This document shows, in pieces, positions 1 through 8,760 of a stretch of 64,000 nucleotides of DNA. The DNA lies in NCBI GenBank assembly GCA_963743285.1, contig CAVUPF010000011.1:1-64000 (forward strand), read 5' to 3'. The stretch is from CAVUPF01 sp963743285. Lineage in GTDB: Bacteria > Actinomycetota > Thermoleophilia > Solirubrobacterales > 70-9. Position 1 is the stretch's first letter, and each line of letters opens with the position of its first letter. The notes beneath the pieces are model-generated. The model did not search any database. It was not told the DNA's origin and was given only the letters and a program-made list of their open reading frames with translations. The translations under genes were made by a program, and so were the position numbers.

Positions 1-275
1 GGGGACCAGGCGGGATCGAAGACCATCTTTGGGTGAACGGCGGTGACTCCTTGCAGGTCGCCGACGAACTCCTTCATCTGCTCGGAGACCTGCGGGCCGA
101 TCGGGCAGGCGGGGGTGGTCAGGGTGAAGGTGACGTAGACCTCGGAGCCCTCGATCTCGATGTCGTAGACGAGACCAAGGGAGACGAAGTCCAGGCCCAG
201 CTCGGGGTCGATGACCTCCTCAAGCGCCTCTAGCACGTCGTCCTCGGTGAGCACAGCAGATTGGTTCTCAGACAT
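1..275 (-). CDS. MIP18/DUF59-family Fe-S assembly factor, partial (3' end outside window)
   Basis: About 91 N-terminal residues are visible, reading from ATG at 275-273 off the left edge. The start MSENQSAVL is followed by a DPELGLDFVSLGL segment and then TTPACPIG, which is the hallmark Cys-containing stretch of the DUF59/SufT/PaaD-like family. Family members help mature or deliver cytosolic Fe-S clusters; the conserved Cys in TTPACPIG is the probable ligand. The C-terminus cannot be seen, so a fusion to another domain cannot be excluded. The Fe-S context is reasonable here because several Fe-S proteins lie in the window. Family call is firm, exact role is inference. Confidence 0.85.
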   Translation of the reverse strand, partial: MSENQSAVLTEDDVLEALEEVIDPELGLDFVSLGLVYDIEIEGSEVYVTFTLTTPACPIGPQVSEQMKEFVGDLQGVTAVHPKMVFDPAWS

Positions 276-341
276 CGCCCCATGGTAGCCGGGTGGCTCA
301 TCTAGGCTTCCGGCGGTGCCCAACCCCACCTCTTTACCCGC

Positions 342-737
342 ATGAGCGATCCGGCCCCCCCCGCCCAGCGGCGGTCGATCGGGATCGTCTTCTCCGATGG
401 CGGCCTACTGGCGCTGACCGCGGTGCGTCCGGCGGGAGCCGGCGGGCATGGTGAGGAGCAGCTAGCGGCGGTGATGTGTGGTCCCGACGGCGCCCCGGTC
501 GAGATCGCCGAAACGCTGCTCTCGACCGAGTACGGGCCCGATGGGGTGCAGCGCCGGGCAACGCTGGAGCTGTGGCCCGACGGCGAGGACGGGCAGCCAC
601 TGCGCGGCGCCGGCACGTTGATCAGTTCCACCTCGGTGCGGCGGCCGGGCCTGAGCGCCGAGGTCGCCTTTTTCCGCTGGGCGGTCGAGGGTCGTGAGGG
701 GCTTGGGCACTATGAGGTAGTGCGCACCGATGCCTGA
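342..737 (+). CDS. Hypothetical protein, 131 aa
   Basis: An Arg/Gly/Ala-rich soluble protein with no signal peptide or membrane segment and no motif I recognise. Predicted strands alternate (SIGIVFSDGG, QLAAVMCGPDG, RATLELWPDGE, AEVAFFRWAVEG), which suggests a small beta-rich fold. Its stop overlaps the start of the HAD phosphatase gene by 8 bp (ATGCCTGA), so the two are likely translationally coupled and may act together. Coding preference for G/C at third positions supports a real gene. Confidence 0.6.
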   Translation: MSDPAPPAQRRSIGIVFSDGGLLALTAVRPAGAGGHGEEQLAAVMCGPDGAPVEIAETLLSTEYGPDGVQRRATLELWPDGEDGQPLRGAGTLISSTSVRRPGLSAEVAFFRWAVEGREGLGHYEVVRTDA

Positions 738-1380
738 GATCGAGGTCGTCGTCTCTGACTTCGGGGGCGTGCTGACGACACCGCTGCTCGGCTCTTTCAT
801 GGCCTTCCAAGACGAGACCGGGATTTCAACCGAGGCGCTCGGCAAGGCGATGGAGGCGATCGCCGAGGCAGACGGCGAGAACCCGCTGTTCGCGCTGGAG
901 CGGGGCGAGATCGCGGAGGCGGCCTTCCTCGAGCGGCTCTCAGATGGGCTGGAGCCGCTGCTCGGCCACCGTCCCCACATGCACCGCTTCAAAGAGATCT
1001 ACTTCGAGGCGCTGGACCCGAACCCGCCGATGATCGAGCTGATGCGGGAGCTGAAGACGAGCGGCTACCGGATGGCGATGCTGACCAACAACGTGCGCGA
1101 GTGGGAGCCGCTGTGGCGCTCGATGCTGCCGGTGGATGAGATCTTCGAGATCGTCGTCGACTCCGGCTTCGTCGGCGCCCGCAAGCCCGAAGCGCGGATC
1201 TATGAGCTGACCCTGGAGCGGATCGAGATGTCCGCCGAGGCCTGCCTCTTCGTCGACGACGTCGCTCACAACTGCGAGGGGGCGCAACGCGCCGGCATGA
1301 GTGCGGTCCACTTCCGCGACAACGAGCAGGCGATCGCCGAGATTCGCGCCGTGCTCGGCTCGGCTGGCGGCGGCGGCTAG
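730..1380 (+). CDS. HAD-superfamily hydrolase (subfamily IA, epoxide-hydrolase-N-terminal type)
   Basis: 216 aa, the normal length of a one-domain HAD IA phosphatase. Motif I is DFGGVLT near residue 9, with Gly where the second catalytic Asp usually stands, as in the soluble-epoxide-hydrolase N-terminal/YihX-like subgroup. Motif II is LTNN near residue 118, motif III is the Lys of GARKPEARIY near 155, and motif IV is FVDDVAHNC near 175. The helical cap lies between motifs I and II. It probably removes phosphate from a small sugar phosphate or acyl phosphate; the substrate is unknown. It converges on the following minus-strand gene and both stop codons share the bases CTAG. Confidence 0.85.
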   Translation: MPEIEVVVSDFGGVLTTPLLGSFMAFQDETGISTEALGKAMEAIAEADGENPLFALERGEIAEAAFLERLSDGLEPLLGHRPHMHRFKEIYFEALDPNPPMIELMRELKTSGYRMAMLTNNVREWEPLWRSMLPVDEIFEIVVDSGFVGARKPEARIYELTLERIEMSAEACLFVDDVAHNCEGAQRAGMSAVHFRDNEQAIAEIRAVLGSAGGGG

Positions 1381-1832
1381 TTGTCCGAGCCGGCGCGGTC
1401 CCAGATGTAGAGGTCGACGGCCTCCGCTGCCAGCTCCATCAGGCGCGGCGGTGAGAGGAGGCTGAGGACCAGCTCCAGGGCGTTGTCTTCGGTGACCCCG
1501 GCATCGACGGCCTCCTCGCCACGAAAGCCGGCGGCCAGCTTGAGCGCCTCGCGGCGGTACTCGCCGAGCGAGCCAAAGGCTCCCATCAGGAAGTCGCGAT
1601 TGGGGAGCGGGTGGCCAACTTCTAGCGATCCGTGCCAGGCGGCCAGCATTGAGAGGTCGTGCTCGTCCAGCTCGGAGAGCGCCTTCGCGTAATGGGTCTC
1701 AAGTTCGGCGTCGGGGATCTCATCGACCCAGGAACGAACCGCCTCCCCGAGCAGCTGCCGGCGGGCCTCGCGGCCGACCGAGTCGGCGATCGCACGGATC
1801 GCGTCGGCTGGGTCTACGAAGCAGAGGGCCAT
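1377..1832 (-). CDS. Hypothetical acidic helical protein, 151 aa
   Basis: The start chosen is ATG at 1832 (MALCFVDPADAIRAIADSV). The frame stays open upstream but that part runs antisense to the helicase-nuclease gene and is Arg/Ser-rich shadow sequence. The protein is strongly acidic and helical, rich in Ala/Leu/Glu, with segments VGREARRQLLGEAVRSW and LGEYRREALKLAAGF. No family is recognised and no signal or membrane segment is seen. Expression would be from the short gap divergent to the addB-like gene. Confidence 0.6.
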   Translation of the reverse strand: MALCFVDPADAIRAIADSVGREARRQLLGEAVRSWVDEIPDAELETHYAKALSELDEHDLSMLAAWHGSLEVGHPLPNRDFLMGAFGSLGEYRREALKLAAGFRGEEAVDAGVTEDNALELVLSLLSPPRLMELAAEAVDLYIWDRAGSDN

Positions 1833-1890
1833 ACGTTGGCTCAATCTAGAGGGGCAGGTAGACGGTAAAGCGGGGCGGCGAATTCGCAGT

Positions 1891-4800
1891 TTGCGGCGGA
1901 CGAGCGCCGCAGCCGTGCATAAGCTGGGAAGGGTGCCGCTGAACCTGATCCACGGGCCTCCCAACTCAGGTCGGGCCGGTCTGATTCGCCGCCGCTTCGC
2001 GGCGGCGCTTGACCGCGACCCGGTGCTGGTCGTGCCCAACGCTGACGACGTCTTCGCATTCGAGCGAGAGTTGTGCGAGGGGGGCGCGACGCTCGGCGGC
2101 TCGGTGATGACCTTCGAGGGACTGTTCCGGGCAGTGGCGGCAGCCGGCGGCTCACCGCCGGCTGCGGAGCTGACCGCGACACAGCGCCAGCGGGCGGTCT
2201 CAATCGCGATCGAGGAGCGGCGGGATCGGCTGGGACCGCTACGGAGCTCGGCCACGCACCCAGGCTTCGCGATTGCCCTCGAGCGGCTGCTCGGAGAGCT
2301 ACAGGCGGCCGGCCTTGGCCCCGGGGCGCTTGAGGCGGGGACCGGAACGTTGGAGGGCTCCGCCTACCTGAGCGACCTCGCAACCCTGTTCGCGGGATAT
2401 GAGGAGGTGCGGGAGGGACTCGGCCGGGTCGACTCGCACGCGGTCGCGCGCGAGGCGATCGCGCTGCTGCGCCGCTCGGGCGAGTTTTGGGGGGGTCGGC
2501 CACTCTTCCTCTACGGGTTCGACGACCTGACCCCGAACCAGCTCGCACTGATCGAGGCCCTCGCGCGGGTGGCCGAGGTGACCGTGGCGCTGCCACACGA
2601 GGCGGGCAGCGCGGCTCTGAGCGCGCGCGCGACGCTGCTGGAGGGGCTGCGTGAGCGGATCGGGGTAACGGCGGAGGTCCGTACCGAGGCCGACCCGGCG
2701 AACACGCCGAGCCCGCTGCTCTATCACCTCGAGCGCGGCTTCGGCAACCTCGACGGCCCGCGGCGGCCGCCGGACGGGGACCTGATCTTTCTGCGCTCGG
2801 CCGGAGAGCGGGGCGAGGCGGAGGCGATCGGCGCCGAGGTCGCGAAGCTGATCGCGGAAGGGGCAGAGCCGGATGAGATCGCGATCGCGCTGCGGGACCC
2901 AGCGCGCCGCGGCCCGCTTCTCGCCTCGGTGCTCGAGTCATACGGGGTCGCAGTGGCGCTGGAGGCGGAGCTGCCGGTCGCCGCCACCTCGGTCGGCGGC
3001 GCGCTGCTCGCTCTGCTGGAGGCGGAGTTCGGCGCCGCCGGGGCGAGCGACCTGCTGCGCTTTCTGCGCGGCCCCTCCGGGGTGTCGCCGCGGCGGGTCG
3101 ATTGGTTTGAGCGGGCGGTGCGCCGCGGACGGGTGCGGGGTGCGGCGGCGGCGCTCGAGCTTTGGAGCGGCGAAGGCCACGCGCCTCCGTTCGACCTGGC
3201 GCGGATCCGGGCGGCGGCGGCGCGTTCGCAGGAAGAGCTGCTGGAGGAGGTCGGCCGCCTGGCCGCGACGATGGCAGCCCGCCCCCTGCGCGGCCAGGGG
3301 GACGCCCCGCGCCCGGCGCCCGGCGACGGGGTCGAGCTACGGGCCGCCGCGGCGATCTCCGGCGCGCTCTCTGAGCTGCGCGATCTGGGCGGGCCGGCGC
3401 CCCGCCCCGAGGAGCTGGCGGCAACGATCAGAGGCGTCGAGTTCCGTGCCTGGAGCGGACCGGTCGAGGGGCGGGTGAGGATCGCCAGTCCCTACCGGCT
3501 GCGCGCGGAGCGCTTTGACCACCTCTTCGTCGGCTCCCTCCAAGACGGCGAGTTCCCGCGCCGCGACCGCGGCGGCGACCCGTTTCTCTCCGAGGGGCAG
3601 CGCACCGGGCTAGGGCTGGAGCCGCGCCGCGACCCAGACTCCGAGGAGCGCTACCTGTTTTACGTCTGCCTCACCCTCCCCCGCCGGCGGCTCTTCCTTT
3701 CCTATCGTGACAGCGATGAGAGTGGCGCCGCCGAGTCGCGCTCGCCCCTGCTTGATGACGTCCGCCGCCTGCTCGACCCACCGCCGGACGGCGAGACGCC
3801 AGATCCGGTCGAGGCGTCGATCACCCGCGGGCGCGACCTCGCCCAAGTGGTCCATCCTGTCTTCGAGGCCCCCTCCGAAGACGAGCTGGCGCGCGCTCTC
3901 GCAGTCGGCGGCGAGAGCGCGCACCCAGCCGAGTTGCTCGCGGCCGCAGGACTCGGCGGCGAGGCCCGAGAGCAAGTCGAAGCGCGGATCGAGACGGCGC
4001 TTGTGGCCGAGTCCGCAAGCCGAGCCCCGGGTCCACTGGCCAATCCGGCGGCGCTCGAGTCGCTGGCCGCGGTCCCCGCCTATGGCGGCACCACGCTGGA
4101 GGAGTTCGACCTCTGCTCCTACCGCTGGTTCGCCGCCCATGAGCTCGATCCCCAGTCACTTGAACCGACGCCCGACCCGCTCGTCCAGGGTGGCCTTATG
4201 CACAGCACACTCGACCGCCTCTACCGCGAGCGACCGGGCGGCGAGTCCCTGCCCCGACCGGGGTCGCTGTCTACCTGGATGGAGCGAGGGCGAGAGCTCC
4301 TCGCCGTGGCCGTCGCCGAGCGCGGACTCGGCCGCCATCCCGCCGAGCGGGCGATCGTCAGGCGGGTCGAGCGGCTGCTGGAGCGCTTCTTGGCAGAGGA
4401 GTCCGAGCGCGATGCGGGCGGCTTTGAGCCCTGGCTGCTGGAGGCGGCGTTCGGCGAGCGGGAGGGCAGCGAGCGACCGGCGCTGGAGATCGACGGCTGG
4501 CACCTGCACGGGGCGATCGACCGGGTCGACCGCGATGGCGAGGGCCGCGCCCTCGTCCTCGACTACAAGCTCTCCGGCCGAGTCACCTCACGCGAGAAGT
4601 TCGAGGAGCGGGCAAAGCTCCAGCTCCAGCTCTACCTGATCGCCGTCGCCGAGCACTGGGGAGCACAGCCGGTCGGGGGGCTCTATCACCCCTTGCGGGG
4701 AACCTCGGTACGGCGTCCGCGGGGTGTGGTGTTAAACGAGGTCGCCGGGGCGCTTGCCTCCTACCGACTCTACGACAACGACCTCGTCGACCGCGCGGGG

Positions 4801-5004
4801 CTCGAGGAGACGCTCGCCGAGGCGCGAAGCCGAGCCGCCGCGATCGTCGCCCGAATGCGGGCGGGAAAGATCCGCCGCGATCCGGGCCCGCGATCCGGGC
4901 TGCGTGGCCACGACATCTGCCCGGAGTACTGCGACTTCGCCCCGATCTGCCGCCGCGAGAGAGCGCCGGTCAACGAAGAGGACCGCCAGGTGGAGGAGGC
5001 TTGA
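1891..5004 (+). CDS. AddB/AdnB-like helicase-nuclease subunit (PD-(D/E)XK nuclease, Fe-S)
   Basis: 1037 aa. The N-terminus has a degenerate Walker A (GPPNSGRAG, the Lys-Ser/Thr pair replaced by Arg-Ala) followed by UvrD-like but motif-poor helicase domains; the middle holds LFVGSLQDGEFPRRDR, typical of the SF1-like C domain. The C-terminus has a RecB-type nuclease core (GAIDRVDRDG, then LDYKLSG). A Cys in DLCSYRWFA near residue 744 plus three in CPEYCDFAPIC near 1010 form the Fe-S staple of AddB/AdnA nucleases. It should act with the next gene to resect double-strand breaks for RecA loading. The stop overlaps the addA-like start. The TTG at 1891 is the longest start; GTG at 1915 or 1933 is possible. 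Confidence 0.85.
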   Translation: MRRTSAAAVHKLGRVPLNLIHGPPNSGRAGLIRRRFAAALDRDPVLVVPNADDVFAFERELCEGGATLGGSVMTFEGLFRAVAAAGGSPPAAELTATQRQRAVSIAIEERRDRLGPLRSSATHPGFAIALERLLGELQAAGLGPGALEAGTGTLEGSAYLSDLATLFAGYEEVREGLGRVDSHAVAREAIALLRRSGEFWGGRPLFLYGFDDLTPNQLALIEALARVAEVTVALPHEAGSAALSARATLLEGLRERIGVTAEVRTEADPANTPSPLLYHLERGFGNLDGPRRPPDGDLIFLRSAGERGEAEAIGAEVAKLIAEGAEPDEIAIALRDPARRGPLLASVLESYGVAVALEAELPVAATSVGGALLALLEAEFGAAGASDLLRFLRGPSGVSPRRVDWFERAVRRGRVRGAAAALELWSGEGHAPPFDLARIRAAAARSQEELLEEVGRLAATMAARPLRGQGDAPRPAPGDGVELRAAAAISGALSELRDLGGPAPRPEELAATIRGVEFRAWSGPVEGRVRIASPYRLRAERFDHLFVGSLQDGEFPRRDRGGDPFLSEGQRTGLGLEPRRDPDSEERYLFYVCLTLPRRRLFLSYRDSDESGAAESRSPLLDDVRRLLDPPPDGETPDPVEASITRGRDLAQVVHPVFEAPSEDELARALAVGGESAHPAELLAAAGLGGEAREQVEARIETALVAESASRAPGPLANPAALESLAAVPAYGGTTLEEFDLCSYRWFAAHELDPQSLEPTPDPLVQGGLMHSTLDRLYRERPGGESLPRPGSLSTWMERGRELLAVAVAERGLGRHPAERAIVRRVERLLERFLAEESERDAGGFEPWLLEAAFGEREGSERPALEIDGWHLHGAIDRVDRDGEGRALVLDYKLSGRVTSREKFEERAKLQLQLYLIAVAEHWGAQPVGGLYHPLRGTSVRRPRGVVLNEVAGALASYRLYDNDLVDRAGLEETLAEARSRAAAIVARMRAGKIRRDPGPRSGLRGHDICPEYCDFAPICRRERAPVNEEDRQVEEA

Positions 5005-8000
5005 GCGAGCGAGCTCCGACTCCCGAGCAGGCAGCGGCGATCTCGGCTGGCGGTGGCGACGTGCTGGTCGAGGCAGGCGCCGGCACCGGCAAGACCGGGG
5101 TGATGGTCGACCGCTACTGCCGCTTGGTCTGCGAGCAAGGCATCTCGCCCGATGCGATCCTCGCTTTCACCTTCACCGATAAGGCGGCAGCCGAGCTGCG
5201 CCAACGGATCCGGGCCGAGCTGGCGCGACGGGCCCAGGCCGGCTCCGAGCCAGCCCGGCAGCTGCTCCCCGGCATCGGCGAGGCCTGGGTGACGACCATC
5301 CACGGCTTCTGCAACCGCCTGCTGGTTCGCCACCCGGTCGCCGCCGGCATCGATCCGCGCTTCCGCGTGCTCGATGCGCCGGAGACCGAGCGGGCGGCGC
5401 GGGAGGCCTTCGAGGAGGCGCTGGAGGAGTTCCTGGCGGCGGATGAGGAGTCCCGCGAGGACACCGTGGCGGCATTCGAGGTCGAAGGGCTGCGGACGAT
5501 CGTCGCCGGCGCCCACGCGGAGCTGCGCAGCCGTGGGCTCGCCGAGCCGCGGCTGCCAGAGCCGCCGCACTACGACCGTGCGGCGGCGATCCGCCGCGCG
5601 GCAGATGCCGCCGCGGAGGCACTCGGCGATCTGAAGCCGGACGACCCGAAGCGGGAGCGACTGGAGCAGGCCCTGGCGACGCTGGAGGGCGGCCCCGGTC
5701 AGCTCCCGAGCCTCGACGAACTGGCGGCGCTGCGCACCGACAGCACCTCGAAGGCGATCGCCGTCTACCGAGAGACGATCGAGGCGGCGATCTCACGCAC
5801 CGCCGAGGCTGGCGAGGGCGGCGTCGCCTACCGCCACCTCGCGACCCTGCTGGAGCTCTACTCCGCACGCTTTGAGGCCGCCAAGCGGCGGCGCTCGGGG
5901 GTTGACTTCGAGGATCTGCAAATCCTCGCCGCGCGGCTGCTGGAGCGGGGAGAGATCGGCGCGTCTTACCGCTCGCGGTTCAGCCACCTGATGGTCGACG
6001 AGTTCCAGGACACCAACCGCCTCCAGCTACGGCTGATCGAGGCTCTGCGCGGGCCGCGAAGCGAGCTGATGACGGTCGGCGATGAGCTTCAGTCGATCTA
6101 CGGCTTTCGTCACGCCGACCTCGAGGTATTCCGCGAGCAGCGGCGGGCGATCGCGGAGCGCCCGGGAGCCGAGACGATCGAGCTGAGCGGCAACTTCCGA
6201 TCGCGGCCCGCGGTGATCGGCGCCCTCAATGCACTCGGCGGGGTGCTGCTCGGCGACGCGTTCAGGCCGCTGCGGGTCGGCGCCGCGCCGCTCGCCGGCG
6301 ACCTCGGCGAGGACCCCGCGGTCGAGCTGTTGCTGACCGCCCGCGAGGGCTGGGATGAGGTGGGCGGCGACCTGGCGCCGGCCAGCGACGGGCGCACCCC
6401 GCTCAACTGCCTCGCCGAGGCCCGCTTCCTCGCCGCGCGGCTGCGCGAGCTGGCCGACGCCGGGCTGCCACGCGGCGAGATGGTGGTGCTGCTGCGCGCC
6501 TTCACCCACCTCGATGCCTATGAGGACTCCCTGGAGCGGGCTGGCCTGAGGCCCTACGTGGTCGGCGGCCGCGGCTACTGGTCCCAGCAGCAGGTCGCCG
6601 ACGTCTGCGCGTTGCTGGCGACGATCGCCAACCCGCTCGATGACCAGGCTCTGTTCGGAGCCCTGGCCTCCCCCGCCTGCGGCCTCGCCCCAGACACCCT
6701 CTGGCTGCTGCGGGCGGCGGCGGGCCAGGGACACCACGTCTGGCCCGCTGTCGAGCGGGTGACGGGGTCCGGTGAGGCCGAGCTCGCCGAGCCGGAGCGT
6801 CTCGGGCAGATCCCGGATGCAGAGGTCGCGCTGCTGCGACGCTTCGCGGAGACGCTTGCGGGCCTGCGCGAAGGTGGCACGCGCCTTTCCCTCGCCGGCT
6901 TGATCGACGCCGCGGTAACCGAGACCGGCTATGACTTGGCGGTGCTGATCCGCCCTTCCGGTGAGGCTCGCTTCGCCAACGTGCGCAAGCTGATGCGCCT
7001 CGCCGCCGAGTTCGAGGCGCGCGAGGGGCGCGATCTGCGCGGTCTGCTCGACTTCCTCGCCTCCCGCGCCGAAACCGGTGTCGAGGCGCAAGCCGCGACG
7101 GCTGTCGAGGGTCATGACGGGGTGCGGATCATGACCGTCCACAACGCCAAGGGGCTCGAGTTCGGCGTCGTCGCCGTTCCCGACCTCTCGCGCAGCCTCC
7201 TGGCCGGCTCGAGACCGCCGCTGCTGGCGATCGGCCGCAACGGGGATGTGCCGCAGGTCGGCATGCAGCTGCGCCGTCTCGGCGCCGCCTCGATCAACCT
7301 CTACGACTACGCGGTGCTCGACGAGGAGTCAAAGGGGCGCGACGCCGAGGAGGGGCTGCGGCTCTTCCACGTCGCCGCTACCCGAGCGTGCGAGCGGCTG
7401 ATCCTCAGCGGCGTGGTCAAGCCGGCAGCCGGAAGCGAGACGAAGCCGGGGACGCCGGTGCTCGAGCGGATCGTCGAGGGACTCGGGATCGACCGGGGAA
7501 GCGATTCCTGCGTCGCGGTTCCGCCCCCCCGGCCGCGCCAGGGCCTCGACGTGACCTTCGAGCCCTCCGAGATCGCGGTCCGCGTCAACCTCCCCTCCCC
7601 CGCCCGCGCCGCCGAGCTGGCCGCGACGCAGCCCAACGCAGGCACCGAGCGCCCGCGCGGCGAGGGCCCGGCGCCGCTTGTCGAGCGGCGTCCCCCGTCG
7701 GTGGCGAGCCAGCCGCTCTCCTACACCGCTATCTCCGCCTTTGAGGACTGCCCCTACCGCTTCTTCATGGAGCAGATCCTTGGCCTGGCCGAGAGCGCCC
7801 GCAGCTCTGCGCGGACGCCGGACAGAGCTGCGAACCAGCTTTCCGAGGACCTGGAGGCGATCTCTTTTAGGCGGCAGGAGGGGGCCGCCCGCGGGGCCGC
7901 CGTGCACGCGCTGCTCGAGTGGAGCCAGGTGAACGGATGGCGGGAGCCGCCCGCCGAGCAGGTCCACCGCCACGCCGCCGCGGCGGGGCTCGACCCCGAC

Positions 8001-8558
8001 TCCGACGGCCTGCCTGAGAGCCTGCTGGCGCCGGTGCGCGGCTGGCTCGGGTCGAGCCTGCTGCGCGAACGGATCGGCGACGATCCGAGCGGAGTCCGCG
8101 CCGAGGCGCCGGTCCTGCTCGGCGTCGCCGGCACGGTCCTGCGCGGCTCAATCGATCTGCTGGTGGAGCGCGAGGGGTCGGCGCCGCTCGTCGTCGACTA
8201 CAAGACCGACCGCCTCCACGGTGCCGACCCGGCCGAGCGCGCGGCCCGCTATGAGGTCCAGCGCGACATCTACGCCCTCGCCGTTGCCGAGTCCCGCGGC
8301 GCGCCCGAGGTCGAAGTCGCCTACGTCTTCCTCGAGCGCCTGGACGAGCCTCAGATCTCTGTCTTCGCCCGCGCCGAGATCGACGCCGCCCGCGAGCGGC
8401 TCGCCGCCGCGATCGCCCGGATCGGCGCCGGCGAGTTCCCGGCCGCCCCGCCGGAGGACCGGAGCTGGTCCCTTTGCAACGGCTGCCCGGCGCTCAGGCG
8501 GTTGTGCTCGGGCCCTGCTCCAGCTTCGCCGCCAGCTCGTCCAGCCTCAGCTCCCTGA
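5001..8558 (+). CDS. AddA/AdnA-like UvrD helicase-nuclease (ATP-dependent)
   Basis: 1185 aa. Complete SF1A helicase motifs are present: Walker A VEAGAGTGKT near residue 20, FTFTDKAAAELRQRI (Ia), MVDEFQDTN (Walker B) near 332, GDELQSIYGFRHAD (III), ELSGNFRS (IV), TVHNAKGLEF (V) and HVAATRACERL (VI). The C-terminus has nuclease residues in LVVDYKTDRL near 1060 and an Fe-S staple (Cys in EDCPYRFFM near 915, then CNGCPALRRLC near 1160). TTG at 5001 overlaps the preceding TGA and is preceded by GGAGG at 4992-4996. This is the active 3'-5' translocating motor of the pair. The 3' end overlaps antisense with xseB by 65 bp. Confidence 0.9.
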   Translation: MSERAPTPEQAAAISAGGGDVLVEAGAGTGKTGVMVDRYCRLVCEQGISPDAILAFTFTDKAAAELRQRIRAELARRAQAGSEPARQLLPGIGEAWVTTIHGFCNRLLVRHPVAAGIDPRFRVLDAPETERAAREAFEEALEEFLAADEESREDTVAAFEVEGLRTIVAGAHAELRSRGLAEPRLPEPPHYDRAAAIRRAADAAAEALGDLKPDDPKRERLEQALATLEGGPGQLPSLDELAALRTDSTSKAIAVYRETIEAAISRTAEAGEGGVAYRHLATLLELYSARFEAAKRRRSGVDFEDLQILAARLLERGEIGASYRSRFSHLMVDEFQDTNRLQLRLIEALRGPRSELMTVGDELQSIYGFRHADLEVFREQRRAIAERPGAETIELSGNFRSRPAVIGALNALGGVLLGDAFRPLRVGAAPLAGDLGEDPAVELLLTAREGWDEVGGDLAPASDGRTPLNCLAEARFLAARLRELADAGLPRGEMVVLLRAFTHLDAYEDSLERAGLRPYVVGGRGYWSQQQVADVCALLATIANPLDDQALFGALASPACGLAPDTLWLLRAAAGQGHHVWPAVERVTGSGEAELAEPERLGQIPDAEVALLRRFAETLAGLREGGTRLSLAGLIDAAVTETGYDLAVLIRPSGEARFANVRKLMRLAAEFEAREGRDLRGLLDFLASRAETGVEAQAATAVEGHDGVRIMTVHNAKGLEFGVVAVPDLSRSLLAGSRPPLLAIGRNGDVPQVGMQLRRLGAASINLYDYAVLDEESKGRDAEEGLRLFHVAATRACERLILSGVVKPAAGSETKPGTPVLERIVEGLGIDRGSDSCVAVPPPRPRQGLDVTFEPSEIAVRVNLPSPARAAELAATQPNAGTERPRGEGPAPLVERRPPSVASQPLSYTAISAFEDCPYRFFMEQILGLAESARSSARTPDRAANQLSEDLEAISFRRQEGAARGAAVHALLEWSQVNGWREPPAEQVHRHAAAAGLDPDSDGLPESLLAPVRGWLGSSLLRERIGDDPSGVRAEAPVLLGVAGTVLRGSIDLLVEREGSAPLVVDYKTDRLHGADPAERAARYEVQRDIYALAVAESRGAPEVEVAYVFLERLDEPQISVFARAEIDAARERLAAAIARIGAGEFPAAPPEDRSWSLCNGCPALRRLCSGPAPASPPARPASAP

Positions 8559-8760
8559 GTCCCTCACCGACAGCGTCGAGCTCGGCGGCGCAGTATGCAA
8601 CCAGCTCGCGGCCCTCGCGGCAAAGGTCGAGGGTCTCCCGCAGGCCTGCCTGGCCGGAGTCGAGCCGATCGATGATCTGCTCCAAGCGGTCAACCGCGAC
8701 CTCGTAGGACTCAACCTCCGCCGGCTTGCTCTGGTCTCGCTCTGACTCGGCCATCGGCAA
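8494..8760 (-). CDS. xseB: Exodeoxyribonuclease VII small subunit
   Basis: 88 aa, the usual size. The segment YEVAVDRLEQIIDRLDSGQ is the family signature (a helical hairpin beginning with F/YExAxxxLExIVxxLE), followed by LRETLDLCREGRELV. XseB forms a multi-copy coat around XseA and is required for exonuclease VII, which degrades ssDNA into oligonucleotides. The start at 8760 overlaps the 3' end of xseA by 50 bp, so translation is coupled; MAESERDQ at 8754 is an alternative. Its own 3' end overlaps the convergent addA-like gene. Confidence 0.92.
   Translation of the reverse strand: MPMAESERDQSKPAEVESYEVAVDRLEQIIDRLDSGQAGLRETLDLCREGRELVAYCAAELDAVGEGLRELRLDELAAKLEQGPSTTA

Noticed and set aside
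1841..3424. 527-codon minus-strand frame
   Set aside because: Antisense to the addB-like gene and made almost only of Arg, Pro, Ala and Ser; typical shadow frame.
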